Assembly (NCBI RefSeq): GCF_029968095.1
Contig: NZ_JASCIR010000002.1
Location: forward strand, 186,001-250,000
Reading direction: 5' to 3'
DNA from: Streptomyces solicavernae
Lineage (GTDB): Bacteria > Actinomycetota > Actinomycetes > Streptomycetales > Streptomycetaceae
Length of the DNA stretch: 64,000 nucleotides
Below are positions 48,432 through 58,495 of this stretch, piece after piece. The stretch's first letter is position 1, and each line of letters opens with the position of its first letter. The notes under the pieces are model-generated. The model saw only the letters and a program-made list of their open reading frames with translations, was not told where the DNA came from and searched no databases. Both the position numbers and the translations under genes were made by a program.

Positions 48432-50906
48432 GTGCGTGGGACGACTCTGGTGCAGGACGAGCAGGCCCCCGAGGCCGCACCGGCAGCCGAGCAGCCCCCG
48501 CCGCCCGCCGCCCCCGGAGACGGTCAGGCCCCCGACGCCCCGCCGGAGTTGAGCCCGCGCCGGACCAGGCTCGTCTTCGCCGGGCTGATGCTCGCCCTGC
48601 TCCTCGCCGCCCTGGAGCAGATGATCGTCGCCACCGCGCTGCCGAAGATCGTCGGCGAGCTGCACGGCCTCGACAAGATGTCCTGGGCGATCACCGCGTA
48701 CCTCCTGACCGCCACCGTCGGACTGCCGGTCTACGGCAAGCTCGGCGACCTTCTCGGCCGCAAGAGCGTCTTCCAGTTCTCGATCGTCGTCTTCATCATC
48801 GGCTCCGCGCTGGCGGGCTGGTCGCGGACCATGGACGAGCTGATCGCCTTCCGCGCGATCCAGGGCGTCGGCGCCGGCGGCCTCATGATCGGCGTGCAGG
48901 CGATCATCGCGGACATCGTCCCGCCCCGCCAACGCGGCCGCTACATGGGCGTGATCGGCGCCGCGTACGGACTCGCCTCCGTCGCCGGACCGCTGCTCGG
49001 CGGCTTCTTCACGGACCACGCGAGCTGGCGCTGGTGCTTCTACATCAACGTGCCGTTCGGGCTGCTCACCCTCGCCGTGATCGCCGTCGTGCTCAAGCTG
49101 CCCAAGCCCGTCGTCAGGCCCCGGTTCGATGTGCTGGGCGCCCTGCTGCTCGCGTCCGCCTCAACGTGCCTGGTGCTGCTGACCAGTTGGGGCGGTACGG
49201 AGTACGCGTGGGGCGACCGCGTGATCATCGGGCTCGGGGCCGGTGCCGTGCTGTCGACCGCGCTGTTCCTCGTCGTCGAGCGGTTCGCGGTCGAACCGAT
49301 CATCCCGCTGCGCCTTTTCCGCGATCCGACGTTCAACATCACCGGGCTCGTCGGGGCGGTCGTCGGCGTCGGCATGTTCGGCGCCGCCAGCTATCTGCCG
49401 ACCTTCCTGCAGATGGTCGACGGGGCCACCGCCACCGAGTCCGGGCTGCTGATGCTGCCGATGATGTTCGGCATCGTCGCCGCGTCCATCGTCTCCGGCC
49501 AACTCATCAGCCACACCGGCCACTACCGCGTCTACCCGATCATCGGCGGCGCCGCCTCCGCCGTAGGCATGTGGCTCCTCTCCCGGCTCGAAGCCGACAC
49601 CTCGCGGCTCGACTACAGCATCTGGATGGGCGTGCTCGGCGTCGGCATCGGCCTGGTCATGCCCGTACTCATCCTCGCCGTGCAGAACGCCGTACCGCCC
49701 GCCGACCTCGGCACCGCCACCAGCGCCAACAACTACTTCCGGCAGATCGGCGGCAGCGTCGGCGCCGCCGTCTTCGGCACCCTCTTCGCCGACCGGCTCG
49801 CCCACGCGCTGTCCGAGCGGCTGCCCGCGGGCGCCGGTCTGCCCGACCCCGAGTCGATCACGCCGCAACTCGTCCACCGGCTCCCCGAGCAGCTGCGCGA
49901 GGGCTACATCCAGGCGTACGCGGACGCCATGCCGCGGATCTTCCTGTACCTCGTGCCGGTGCTCGTCCTCGGCCTCGTCATCGCCCTGTTCCTCAAGGAG
50001 ACACCTCTGTTGTCCGCCAACGCCGCCTCCCACGACATCCCGCCCGTTTCCGAGCACACGGCCACCGCGCACACGGCCACCGCCACCACCGCCACCACCG
50101 CCACCCCCGGCGCCACCGTCCCCGCCGCCCGCAGCGCCGCGCACACCGCGGGCGTGCCCGTCTGCGGCAGCGTCCAGCACTCCGACGGCACCAGCGTGCC
50201 CCGCGCCGCGCTCACCCTCATCGACGTCAGCGGGCAGCAGATCGGCCGGGGCGCGAGCGGCGACGACGGGCGGTACGCACTGTCCACGCCCGGAGCCGGG
50301 TCGTACGTCCTGATCGCCGCGGCCGGCGGGCACCAGCCGCAGGCCGTCTCCGTGACCGTCGGGGAGCGTCCCGTGGAGCTGGACGTCGTGCTCGGCGGCG
50401 CCGGACGCCTGGCCGGAGCCGTCGTCACCGCCGACGGCAGCCCCGTACGGGACGCCGCGGTGACCCTGACCGACGTGCGCGGCGAGGTGGTCGCGAGCGC
50501 CCGCAGCGGACGCGAAGGGGGCTACGTCATCAGCGAGTTGGTGGCCGGCGAGTACACCCTCGCCGCCAGCGCCCCCGCCTTCCGGCCGGCCGCCGTCCCG
50601 GTCAGCGTGCAGGCCGCGCGCGAGACCCGGCAGGACATCGAGCTCGCGGGCGGAGCCGTCCTGCGCGGCACCGTACGGGCCACCGGAGGACGCGCCGTCG
50701 AGGACGCCCGCGTCACCCTCCTCGACGCCGCGGGCAACGTCGTCGACACCCTCACCACCGGGGCCGACGGCACGTTCCGCTTCGTCGACCTGTCGTCCGG
50801 CGAGTACACCGTGATCGCCGCGGGCTACCCGCCGGTCGCCACCGTCCTTCAGGTCGCGGGCGGCGGGCGCACCGAACGGGACCTGCAACTCGGTCACGAG
50901 GACTGA
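48432..50906 (+). CDS. DHA2-type MFS exporter fused to three carboxypeptidase-regulatory-like domains
   Basis: An 824-residue protein. Residues 40-520 are a 14-helix drug:proton antiporter ([52 protein letters not shown]). After a Thr/Ala-rich linker (about 525-570), three repeats of ~80 residues follow, each with a GDDGRYAL / GREGGYVI / GADGTFRF motif and a GxYxLxA strand. These are carboxypeptidase-regulatory (transthyretin-like) domains. With 14 helices they would lie in the cytoplasm, which is unusual. GTG start at 48432 after GAGGGGAGCG. Substrate unknown. Confidence 0.88.
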   Translation: MRGTTLVQDEQAPEAAPAAEQPPPPAAPGDGQAPDAPPELSPRRTRLVFAGLMLALLLAALEQMIVATALPKIVGELHGLDKMSWAITAYLLTATVGLPVYGKLGDLLGRKSVFQFSIVVFIIGSALAGWSRTMDELIAFRAIQGVGAGGLMIGVQAIIADIVPPRQRGRYMGVIGAAYGLASVAGPLLGGFFTDHASWRWCFYINVPFGLLTLAVIAVVLKLPKPVVRPRFDVLGALLLASASTCLVLLTSWGGTEYAWGDRVIIGLGAGAVLSTALFLVVERFAVEPIIPLRLFRDPTFNITGLVGAVVGVGMFGAASYLPTFLQMVDGATATESGLLMLPMMFGIVAASIVSGQLISHTGHYRVYPIIGGAASAVGMWLLSRLEADTSRLDYSIWMGVLGVGIGLVMPVLILAVQNAVPPADLGTATSANNYFRQIGGSVGAAVFGTLFADRLAHALSERLPAGAGLPDPESITPQLVHRLPEQLREGYIQAYADAMPRIFLYLVPVLVLGLVIALFLKETPLLSANAASHDIPPVSEHTATAHTATATTATTATPGATVPAARSAAHTAGVPVCGSVQHSDGTSVPRAALTLIDVSGQQIGRGASGDDGRYALSTPGAGSYVLIAAAGGHQPQAVSVTVGERPVELDVVLGGAGRLAGAVVTADGSPVRDAAVTLTDVRGEVVASARSGREGGYVISELVAGEYTLAASAPAFRPAAVPVSVQAARETRQDIELAGGAVLRGTVRATGGRAVEDARVTLLDAAGNVVDTLTTGADGTFRFVDLSSGEYTVIAAGYPPVATVLQVAGGGRTERDLQLGHED

Positions 50907-51118
50907 CGATCGATCCCCCGCGCCGCCTGTCGCCGTCCGTGCGCCGCACGTCGTGGCCGGTGAGCGCCGGCGTCGCGTAAGAGGGGGCGCACAGGGGGCG
51001 CGCAGCCTGCGCATCCTTCCGGTGCAATTTCCGAAGATGCCGCACACGGCAGGGCGCAGCCCCCGTACCGTGGTGGTGGCGCAGATCTTCATCCGCGCCA
51101 CGGGAAGGAGCCCAGACC

Positions 51119-53587
51119 ATGGAGCGTGGCACTCCGGATGGGCCGGCGACGCAGTCAGCCGTCGCCGGCCGTATTCCGCTGGCCGTGGTGGTCGTGGACG
51201 GAGCGGGTCTCGTCTCGCACTGGAGCAGCGGCGCGCGCCGCCTGTTCGGGTACGCCAAGGACGAGGCGGTGGGCCGTCGCGCCGTCGACCTGCTGCCCGT
51301 CTCCGGCGCCCTGCCCGAGGAAGCGACGACGCCCATCGAACTGCCCGACGGACACGAGGAGTTGGGCCCCGACCTGGAGGCGTCACTCGGCGGGCACACG
51401 TCGTACCCGGCGGCGGGGCGCGCCCGCCTCTCCGAGCCCGGCCGGGACCGCGTGGACGTCCTGTGGTGGGCGTACCCGCTGGTGGGACCCGGGCCCGAGC
51501 GGCTGCTCGTCCTGGCCGCCGACGCCGACCGGCTGCGCCGCGAGGACCCTGAGGACCCTGAGGACCCTGAGGACCCCGAGGAGGTCGCCACCGAGCGCAT
51601 CGCCCCCGGCTTCGGCCTGCACACCGAGTTCCCCGGATACGAGGAGCTGGCGCGCCGGCTGCCCGAGATCCTGCCCAGCATGAGTGTGGCCGAGGGGTCC
51701 CGGATCGTCTCGCAAGTGCTCGAACTGGGCTATCCCGTCCTGGAGTTCAGCCAGCACGACCGCGTCCCGGTCACGCCCGACTGGGGCGTCCCCCGGCGCG
51801 CGGGGCGCAAGGCGCGCCGCGAGCGGGTGGCGCGCGCCGTGGCCGCGGGGCAGCCCGAGCCGCAGGAGCCGGCGGACGAGGCGGAGGACCTTGAACACCT
51901 CGCGGTGCGCGAGCGCCTGGAGTTCCTCAACGAGGTCAGCGGCAGGATCGGCACCTCGCTCGACCTGACCCGCACCATCCACGAGGTCAGCCAGGCGATC
52001 GTGCCCCGCTTCGCCAACGTGGCCTGCACCTATCTGCGCGAACAGGTCGTCGCGGGCGAGGGGTTCGCCGAAGGCGTGCCCGACTCCACCACCATGTGGC
52101 ACCGCGTCGCCCTGGAGCACACCGACGAGCCGGGCCGCTGGGACGACGTCGTGCCGGTCGGCGAGGCCATGCCGTTCCCGGCGGACACGCCGTTCTTCCA
52201 GTGCATGACGACCGGCGAGCCCGTCCTCATCCCGCACATCAGCGAGGAGATGGGCCACGCCATCGCCTCCGAGCTGGACAAGCGGGACATCCGGCCGTTC
52301 ATCGTCGACCGCTCCATGCTGATCGTGCCCCTCAAGGCGCGCAACGTCGTCCTCGGCTTCAGCGTCCTGCTCCGCCACCCGGACCGCATCGTCTTCAACG
52401 ACATGGACCGCGTCACGGCCGCCGAACTCGCCGCCCGTGCGGCCCTGGTGCTCGACAACGCCCGCATGTACACGTACCAGGAGAACGTCGCGGAGACGCT
52501 CCAGGAGAGCATGCTGCCGCACATCGCGCCGCGCATGTCCGGCTGCGACATCGCCACCCGCTACCTCCCGGGCACCCTCCTCGGCCGGGTCGGCGGCGAC
52601 TGGTTCGACTCCGTGAAGCTGCCCGGCTCCCGCACCGCCCTCGTCGTCGGGGACGTGATGGGTCACGGCCTCAACTCGGCCGCGATGATGGGCCAGTTGC
52701 GTACGGCCGTACAGACCATGGCCGCCCTCGACCTGCCGCCCGCCCAGCTCCTTCGCAACCTCGACGACCTCGCGCAGCGGCTCGGCGATCAGTACCTCGC
52801 CACCTGCCTTTACGCGGTCTACGACCCCATCGCGGGCGAGCTGCACCTCGCCAACGCCGGACACATCCCGCCCGTGATCGTCCGCGCCGAGGACGGCCGC
52901 AGCGACCTCCTTGACCTGCCCACCGGCGCCCCGATCGGCGTCGGCGGCGTGCCCTTCGAGGCGGTACGCGTCCCCGTCGCGCCCGGCGACCGCCTCGTGA
53001 TGTGCACCGACGGCCTGGTCGAGGTGCGCGGCGAGGACATCGCCGTCGGCCTCGCCACGCTCTGCGCATCGGCCGCCCACCCCGCCGCGTCCATGGACGA
53101 CGCCTGCGACACCATCATCCGCGCCCTGGCAGCGACGTTTTCGGAGGCGGGGCGCGGCGGCCGCAAGGACGATGTCGCGCTCCTGATGGCCCGGCTCAAC
53201 GGCATCGTCACCGAGGACGTGGCGCACTGGCAGCTGGACGCCCACCCGCGCGAGGCCGCCCGCGCCCGCCGCCTGGTCCGCGCCCAGCTGCGCCGCTGGC
53301 AGCTCGAACCGCTCGTGGAGATTGCCGAGTTGCTGACCGGCGAGGTCGTCGCCAACGCCGTACGGCACGCGCACGGCGACCGGATCGCGCTCCGCCTGGT
53401 CCGCAGCGACGTGCTCCAGTGCGAGGTCGAGGACGCCGAGCACACGCTGCCCACGCTCCTCAGCGCCGGGCCCGACGACGAGTCCGGGCGCGGCGTCGCC
53501 GTCGTCAGCGCACTCGCCAGGGAGTGGGGCGCGGCGCGCACCGGCCAGGGCAAGTCGGTGTGGTTCGAGCTGTCGCTGCCGCGGTAG
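51119..53587 (+). CDS. PAS-GAF-SpoIIE phosphatase with anti-sigma-type kinase domain
   Basis: An 822-residue signalling protein. PAS domain at about 15-130 (VVVDGAGLVSHWSSGARRLF). A spacer has a run of EDP repeats (near 142-155, from a 9-bp DNA repeat). GAF domain at about 270-430. PP2C-type SpoIIE phosphatase at about 475-693 with GRVGGDWFDSV, VGDVMGHGLNSAAMMGQLRT and KDDVALLMARL. C-terminal HATPase domain at about 700-822 (TGEVVANAVRHAHGDR). Such proteins control anti-sigma antagonists in Streptomyces development or stress. The ATG at 51119 follows GGGAAGGAGCCCAGACC. It directly precedes the SWIM/VWA/MoxR operon but is separated by ~210 bp with a dispersed repeat. Confidence 0.9.
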   Translation: MERGTPDGPATQSAVAGRIPLAVVVVDGAGLVSHWSSGARRLFGYAKDEAVGRRAVDLLPVSGALPEEATTPIELPDGHEELGPDLEASLGGHTSYPAAGRARLSEPGRDRVDVLWWAYPLVGPGPERLLVLAADADRLRREDPEDPEDPEDPEEVATERIAPGFGLHTEFPGYEELARRLPEILPSMSVAEGSRIVSQVLELGYPVLEFSQHDRVPVTPDWGVPRRAGRKARRERVARAVAAGQPEPQEPADEAEDLEHLAVRERLEFLNEVSGRIGTSLDLTRTIHEVSQAIVPRFANVACTYLREQVVAGEGFAEGVPDSTTMWHRVALEHTDEPGRWDDVVPVGEAMPFPADTPFFQCMTTGEPVLIPHISEEMGHAIASELDKRDIRPFIVDRSMLIVPLKARNVVLGFSVLLRHPDRIVFNDMDRVTAAELAARAALVLDNARMYTYQENVAETLQESMLPHIAPRMSGCDIATRYLPGTLLGRVGGDWFDSVKLPGSRTALVVGDVMGHGLNSAAMMGQLRTAVQTMAALDLPPAQLLRNLDDLAQRLGDQYLATCLYAVYDPIAGELHLANAGHIPPVIVRAEDGRSDLLDLPTGAPIGVGGVPFEAVRVPVAPGDRLVMCTDGLVEVRGEDIAVGLATLCASAAHPAASMDDACDTIIRALAATFSEAGRGGRKDDVALLMARLNGIVTEDVAHWQLDAHPREAARARRLVRAQLRRWQLEPLVEIAELLTGEVVANAVRHAHGDRIALRLVRSDVLQCEVEDAEHTLPTLLSAGPDDESGRGVAVVSALAREWGAARTGQGKSVWFELSLPR

Positions 53588-53670
53588 GTGCCCCGACAGG
53601 GGCGCGGCGCTGTGACACTTGCGGCTCCGCCGCGGGGCGCGGCCGGCCACGATGGCGCGGCGGACGAGCA
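53588..53670 (+). repeat. dispersed Streptomyces intergenic repeat, copy 4, interrupted
   Basis: GTGCCCCGACAGGGGCGCGG begins at the base after the phosphatase stop. About 34 bp of unrelated sequence (from CGCTGTGACACTTGC) intervene before GGCCGGCCACGATGGCG, which resumes the repeat seen at 2602. Confidence 0.65.
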
Positions 53671-53797
53671 ACCGCCCCCGCACCTCTCAAGTACCGCTGT
53701 GACCAGCACCTTTGGGCTGCCCGAGGTCGATTGTCAGTGGTCGCAAGTATGTTCCTTGGTGTCCCCGCCGAACCGGTGTGGGACAGGTCCATGGTGC

Positions 53798-54316
53798 ATG
53801 GGAGATGGTGCGTTGTCCGGGTGGGAGAGGTCGAGCACGGCACGGGTCATTGCGCCCGCCAGGCCGAGGAAGCTCGCCAAGGTTCCGTTCGTCGAACTCG
53901 CCGACGGACGCTTGCAGGGGGTGGTCTCCAGCGGCTCGGACATCGGCCGGGTGTACGTCTCGTCGGTCACCGCGGGGGAGTTCGCGTACGCCTGCAGCAC
54001 GAACAACAACCGGCCGTGCGGCGGCGCCCGCGGGTCGTACTGCAACCACATCGCGGCGATGGTCAAGGAAGCGGTGCTGCAGTACGGCGCCGAGCGCGTC
54101 GCCCGCTATCTGAAGTGCGACCTCGCCGACGCCGAGCCGGACGCGGCGAGCCTCACGCGCGCCATGCTCGCCACGCGTCCCCCGGCCGGTGACAGCAAGG
54201 CCGCGGCGACGGTCTTCAGCCGCTTCCTGCGGCACCTCGCCTACCTGGAGTTCGACCCGGCCACGGCGCCGCTGCCGGAGATGCAGTGGTTCCCGCCGAC
54301 GAGGGCGGTGGCCTGA
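53798..54316 (+). CDS. SWIM-type zinc-finger protein, first gene of the VWA/MoxR operon
   Basis: About 172 residues. FAYACSTNNNRPCGG and GSYCNHIAAMV give Cys66-x7-Cys74-x7-Cys82-x-His84, a SWIM-like zinc site. Upstream, VPFVELADGRLQGVVSSGSD and IGRVYVSSVTAGE are beta strands leading into it, as in SWIM proteins that bind DNA or protein. The rest is helical (EAVLQYGAERVARYLKCDLA). The start is uncertain: ATG 53798 has only a weak ribosome binding site, and GTG 53759 or TTG 53813 are alternatives. The stop overlaps the next start (TGATG), so they are coupled. Confidence 0.75.
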   Translation: MGDGALSGWERSSTARVIAPARPRKLAKVPFVELADGRLQGVVSSGSDIGRVYVSSVTAGEFAYACSTNNNRPCGGARGSYCNHIAAMVKEAVLQYGAERVARYLKCDLADAEPDAASLTRAMLATRPPAGDSKAAATVFSRFLRHLAYLEFDPATAPLPEMQWFPPTRAVA

Positions 54317-55713
54317 TGCGCACGGATCTGCTGACCGAGCCCGTCGACGGGCTCGACGAGGCCCTGGCCGCCGTGGACGCGTTCGACGGCGCACTCGCCT
54401 CCGGGCTCCTGAGGCCCCAACCCGACCGGGCAGCCGGGCTGTTGGGGCTCGCCGACGCCGTCGCGGGCACACCGCTCGCCGCGAAGGCCGCCGAAGCCGC
54501 CGAGAAGGCCGTGGCGGGCGCCGCGGGCGAGGACCACTTCGTCGCGCTCGCCGCCGCCCGCACCGCCCTGCTCGGCGCCGTGCACGATGCGCTCGGCGCC
54601 CGCGCCGAGGAGGCCACCGGCCGTCCGCGCGGCGAGCGGAGCACGCAGGGCGACGGCCCGCGCGAGGCCGCCCAGGAGGTCAACGTCCTGGTGGCCGCCC
54701 GGTCCTGGCTGTCCGACCTGGCCCGCTGCGGCTGGCAGGGCATGGATCACGAGGTGGTCGCCGGGGCCGCCCCTGTCGTCTCGGCCCTGCTGCCCGAGCC
54801 CGGACTGCGCCGCCTCGCCGCCCTCCTCGACGGCTTCGCCGCCGAACTCGCCGCGTCCTGCCCCGGCGCCTCCCTGCAGCAGGTGCCGGAGCGCCGCTGG
54901 GCCGACCTGTGGGCGCGCGCCATGCTGCTCACGGTGCCCGGCGCGGCCGAGATGCCGGAGACGGCCACGGTCAGCGGCCGGCTGCTGCCGCTCGGGGTGG
55001 ACGTACACGAGCACCCCACCGCCGTGCAGGCCCAGATCCACGCCGTGTTGGAGCCCGCCGACGGCTCCGCCGCCCGGCTCGTACGGGCCAGTGTGTCGGC
55101 GCCCAAGCCGGACACGGTCGTCGGCGCGGGTCTGTGGCAGCTGCTGCGGCCGCACCTGTCGCTGCTCGAAGCCCTCGGTGAGGGGCGCGCGATGGAGCTC
55201 ACGGACATGCCGGTCACCGCCGAGGGCGACCTGCTGTGGAGCGACGGCCACGCCCGGCAGGGCGAGCCCGCCGACCCCTTCGCCACCGCCCGCGTCGCCC
55301 TCCCCACGGCCACGGAGGCACCCACGGCACCGCTCGACCGGCACCCGGCACGGCTCGCCGTCCCCGTGTTCGTCGAGGGGTACGCGGCCCAACTGGACGA
55401 GGGCGGGCTGACGTTGACCCTCGCCGGTCAGGCTCTGCATGTCGACGCGGACCGCATCCCCACCGCGTCGCCGCTCACCCCGGAGGCCGTCGCCAAGTCC
55501 GGCGCCTGCATCGGGCTGCTGCGCTGGGACGCGGGCCGGTTCACACTGCAGCCGCTGGCCGTGGAGTCGACGGTACGGAAGAAGACGGTCGCGCTGCACG
55601 CCGGGGCGTGGGCCGGGGGCACCACGGACAAGGCCGGCGTGAAGGGCGAGAAGGCTGCGACGGACGCGGTGAAGGTGCTGCGGGAGCGCGCGGGAAGGCT
55701 GCTGCGGAAATGA
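54316..55713 (+). CDS. unrecognised protein of the SWIM/VWA/MoxR operon
   Basis: A 465-residue protein I cannot assign. The N-terminal ~200 residues are Ala/Leu-rich and helical (LDEALAAVDAFDGALASGLL; EVNVLVAARSWLSDLARCGW). After a conserved-looking ERRWADLWARAMLLTVPGA near 195-215 the sequence becomes strand-rich (SGRLLPLGVDVHEHPTAVQA; LAVPVFVEGYAAQLDEGGLT), suggesting one or two beta domains. It ends in a basic helix (VKVLRERAGRLLRK). No membrane segment or known catalytic motif. Starts inside the SWIM stop (TGATG) and overlaps the VWA start (ATGA), so stoichiometric production with both is likely. Confidence 0.8.
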   Translation: MRTDLLTEPVDGLDEALAAVDAFDGALASGLLRPQPDRAAGLLGLADAVAGTPLAAKAAEAAEKAVAGAAGEDHFVALAAARTALLGAVHDALGARAEEATGRPRGERSTQGDGPREAAQEVNVLVAARSWLSDLARCGWQGMDHEVVAGAAPVVSALLPEPGLRRLAALLDGFAAELAASCPGASLQQVPERRWADLWARAMLLTVPGAAEMPETATVSGRLLPLGVDVHEHPTAVQAQIHAVLEPADGSAARLVRASVSAPKPDTVVGAGLWQLLRPHLSLLEALGEGRAMELTDMPVTAEGDLLWSDGHARQGEPADPFATARVALPTATEAPTAPLDRHPARLAVPVFVEGYAAQLDEGGLTLTLAGQALHVDADRIPTASPLTPEAVAKSGACIGLLRWDAGRFTLQPLAVESTVRKKTVALHAGAWAGGTTDKAGVKGEKAATDAVKVLRERAGRLLRK

Positions 55714-57296
55714 CCGAGCGGATTACTTCCCCCACTCCTCCGACCGCACCCGAGTCCGACGGCCGGACGACGCCCACCGCCGGGCCGGGCCCTGCCTCTG
55801 CTGCGTCGGCTTCCGGGGCGGGGGTGGTTCCGGCGCAGGGCGGTCCCGGTGGCGGGGCGTCCTCGCCCGGGCCCGTGGCCGACGCGCAGGACAACCGGCG
55901 CCAGGTGCTGTACTGGCGGCTGCTCGCCCGGCTCTTCGACCAGGAGGAGCAGGCCGCCCTTGAGTCGGCGAGCCTCGGCGTCGTGGAGGACATCGGCCTG
56001 CCGGCGGCCCTCCTCGACCCGCAGGCCTCGGTCGACTCGATCGTGCAGCGCCACCCGGACCTGGCCGCCGAGTTCGACGGACTCATGGCACCCCAGGAGA
56101 CGGACGCGGAGGGCGAGCGGGACCGGGCCGCCGAGGTGCGGCGCGCCGCCCTCGTCTCGAAGGTACTGCTCAACACCTTCTCCACGGGCCACGGCACCGT
56201 CAGCGCCGAGCAGTTGGCGCGCTGGCAGTCCGACGCGGGCTGGCTGGAGCGGGCGCTCGGCTGCAAGCCGGGCGACCTGCGCGGCGGCCGCGGAGGCGGC
56301 GCGGGTGCCCACACCGCCGGAGCCACGGGCACCGGCGCCCCCGGCGGCGTCAGCCCCACCGGCAGCGGCGTCGGCTCCACGACCCCCGACCTGAGCAAGC
56401 TGATCCCGGCGATCGGACCCGAACTCGGCTCCATCGAGGCCGACCTGGTGAAGCGCATGCACCTGCGCGAGGTGCTGGCCGACCCGCAGCTGGCCGCGCA
56501 GCTCACGCCCAGCATGTCGCTGATCGAGCAGCTGCTTCGCGACAAGAACAACCTCTCCGGCGTCGCCCTCGCCAACGCGAAGGCCCTCATCCGCCGCTTC
56601 GTCGACGAGGTCGCCGCAGTGCTGCGCACCCAGGTGGAGAAGTCCACGGTCGGCGCCCTGGACCGCTCCGTGCCGCCGAAGCGGGTGTTCCGCAACCTCG
56701 ACCTCGACCGCACCATCTGGAAGAACCTCACCAACTGGAGCCCGGAGGAGGAGCGGCTCTACGTCGACCGCCTCTACTACCGGCACACCGCCCGCAAGAC
56801 GACCCCGCAGCGCCTGATCGTCGTCGTCGACCAGTCCGGCTCCATGGTCGACTCGATGGTCAACTGCACCATCCTGGCGTCGATCTTCGCCGGCCTGCCC
56901 AAGGTCGACGTGCACCTCATCGCGTACGACACCCAGGCCCTCGACCTGACGCCGTGGGTGCAGGACCCGTTCGAGACGCTGCTGCGCACCCAGCTCGGCG
57001 GCGGCACCGACGGCACGGTCGCGATGGCCCTGGCCCAGCCCAAGATCGCCGAACCGCGCAACACCGTCGTCGTGTGGATCTCCGACTTCTACGAGTGGCG
57101 CGGCGAGGAACTCTTCGAGTCGATGGCCGCCGTGCACCGCTCCGGCGCCAAGTTCATCCCCGTCGGTTCCGTGACCAGCTCCGGCCGGGGGAGCGTCAAC
57201 CCCTGGTTCCGGGAGCGGTTCAAGGACCTCGGTGCGCCCGTGCTGTCCGGGCACATAAACAAGCTCGTCCACGAGCTGAAGACGTTCCTCACCTGA
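55710..57296 (+). CDS. VWA-domain (MIDAS) protein of the MoxR operon
   Basis: A 528-residue CoxE-like protein. After a Pro/Ala/Gly-rich tail (1-60), residues 60-360 are mainly helical with a Gly/Thr linker (about 190-225). The C-terminal VWA domain (about 365-528) has a complete metal-ion-dependent adhesion site: Asp374, Ser376 and Ser378 in VVDQSGSMVDSM, Thr433 in GGGTDGT and Asp459 in WISDFYEW. VWA proteins of this kind partner MoxR ATPases, as CoxE/CoxD or CbbO/CbbQ do. ATG overlaps the previous stop (ATGA); 74 bp precede the ATPase gene. Confidence 0.9.
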   Translation: MTERITSPTPPTAPESDGRTTPTAGPGPASAASASGAGVVPAQGGPGGGASSPGPVADAQDNRRQVLYWRLLARLFDQEEQAALESASLGVVEDIGLPAALLDPQASVDSIVQRHPDLAAEFDGLMAPQETDAEGERDRAAEVRRAALVSKVLLNTFSTGHGTVSAEQLARWQSDAGWLERALGCKPGDLRGGRGGGAGAHTAGATGTGAPGGVSPTGSGVGSTTPDLSKLIPAIGPELGSIEADLVKRMHLREVLADPQLAAQLTPSMSLIEQLLRDKNNLSGVALANAKALIRRFVDEVAAVLRTQVEKSTVGALDRSVPPKRVFRNLDLDRTIWKNLTNWSPEEERLYVDRLYYRHTARKTTPQRLIVVVDQSGSMVDSMVNCTILASIFAGLPKVDVHLIAYDTQALDLTPWVQDPFETLLRTQLGGGTDGTVAMALAQPKIAEPRNTVVVWISDFYEWRGEELFESMAAVHRSGAKFIPVGSVTSSGRGSVNPWFRERFKDLGAPVLSGHINKLVHELKTFLT

Positions 57297-57370
57297 GTCC
57301 GCGCGCCCCTTCCGCGGCCCGCGAGACCCGAACTCCTCCTTCCCGTAAGACCTGTTGAGAAAGGCCTGCC

Positions 57371-58495
57371 ATGTCCGACCTGCTGCGCGCCCCCGCCGAG
57401 ATCAAGTACGCCGAGGAACTCGACTGGCTGGAGTCCGTCGACGACAACCCGAAGCCGTTCTCGTGGCGGCTCTCGCCGAAGATGGTCCGCCTGTTCATCG
57501 TGGGCTCCGAGCGCGCCGACGGCCTGGACCGCGAGATCGCGCCCAAGTGGTTCGGCGACCGCAGCTTCGTGGAGCGCTCCATCGTCACCCTCGCCTCCGA
57601 CCGCGGCCTGCTCCTCATCGGGGACCCCGGCACCGGCAAGAGCTGGCTGGCCGAGCTGCTGTCCGCGGCGATCTCCCGCAACTCCACGCAGGTGGTGCAG
57701 GGCACGGCGGGCACCACCGAGGACCACATCAAGTACTCCTGGAACGTGTCGATGGTCATCGCCAAGGGCCAGTCGCGGGAGTCGATGATCCCCTCGCCGA
57801 TCATGACCGCGATGGAGACCGGCACGATCGGGCGGTTCGAGGAGCTGACCCGCTCCACGAGTGACGTCCAGGACGCGCTGATCTCGATCCTCTCCGAGAA
57901 GTACATCTCGGTACCCGAGCTGGGCAGCGACCGGGACAGCGACAACATCGTCTTCGCCAAGCCCGGCTTCTCGGTCATCGCCACCGCCAACAGCCGCGAC
58001 CGCGGCGTCAACGACCTGTCCTCCGCCCTCAAGCGCCGGTTCAACTTCGTCCGCATCCCGGTCGTCACGAACAAGAAGAGCGAGGCGGAGATCGTCCGCT
58101 TCCGCACCGAGGAACTTCTGCGCCGCCACCAGATCGAACTCGACGTGCCGCCCACACTCCTCGACGTCCTGCTGCAGAGCTTCGCCGACCTGCGCGCCTC
58201 CGCGGCCGCCGCCGGCAGCGACGACGAGAAGCTGGAGTCGGCCCTGTCCACCGCCGAGCAGATCGGCGTCCTGGAGGACGCGATCCTGCACAGCAACTTC
58301 TTCGGCGCCCGCGAACTCACCGCCCGTACGCTCGCGTCCTCGCTCGTAGGCTCGCTCGCCCGGCGCGAGCCCGAGGACCTGGCCATCCTCAACAAGTACC
58401 TGCACGGCGTGGTCGAGCCGCGCAGCACCGAAGAGGGCGGCTCCTGGCCGGAGTTCCTCGAAGGCGGCCGCGACGCGATCGCGACCCTGTCATGA
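57371..58495 (+). CDS. MoxR-type AAA+ ATPase
   Basis: A 374-residue ATPase expected to work as a hexameric remodelling motor with the VWA protein. Walker A is LLIGDPGTGKSW (Lys90). The Walker B position reads GRFEELTR (Glu157-Glu158) instead of the usual Asp-Glu. Sensor 1 is Asn207 in IATANSRDRG, followed by the arginine-finger region LKRRFNF. The start ATG follows GAGAAAGG. It overlaps the DUF5682-like gene by ATGA, so ATPase and effector are made together. The Asp-to-Glu change probably keeps metal coordination. Confidence 0.93.
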   Translation: MSDLLRAPAEIKYAEELDWLESVDDNPKPFSWRLSPKMVRLFIVGSERADGLDREIAPKWFGDRSFVERSIVTLASDRGLLLIGDPGTGKSWLAELLSAAISRNSTQVVQGTAGTTEDHIKYSWNVSMVIAKGQSRESMIPSPIMTAMETGTIGRFEELTRSTSDVQDALISILSEKYISVPELGSDRDSDNIVFAKPGFSVIATANSRDRGVNDLSSALKRRFNFVRIPVVTNKKSEAEIVRFRTEELLRRHQIELDVPPTLLDVLLQSFADLRASAAAAGSDDEKLESALSTAEQIGVLEDAILHSNFFGARELTARTLASSLVGSLARREPEDLAILNKYLHGVVEPRSTEEGGSWPEFLEGGRDAIATLS

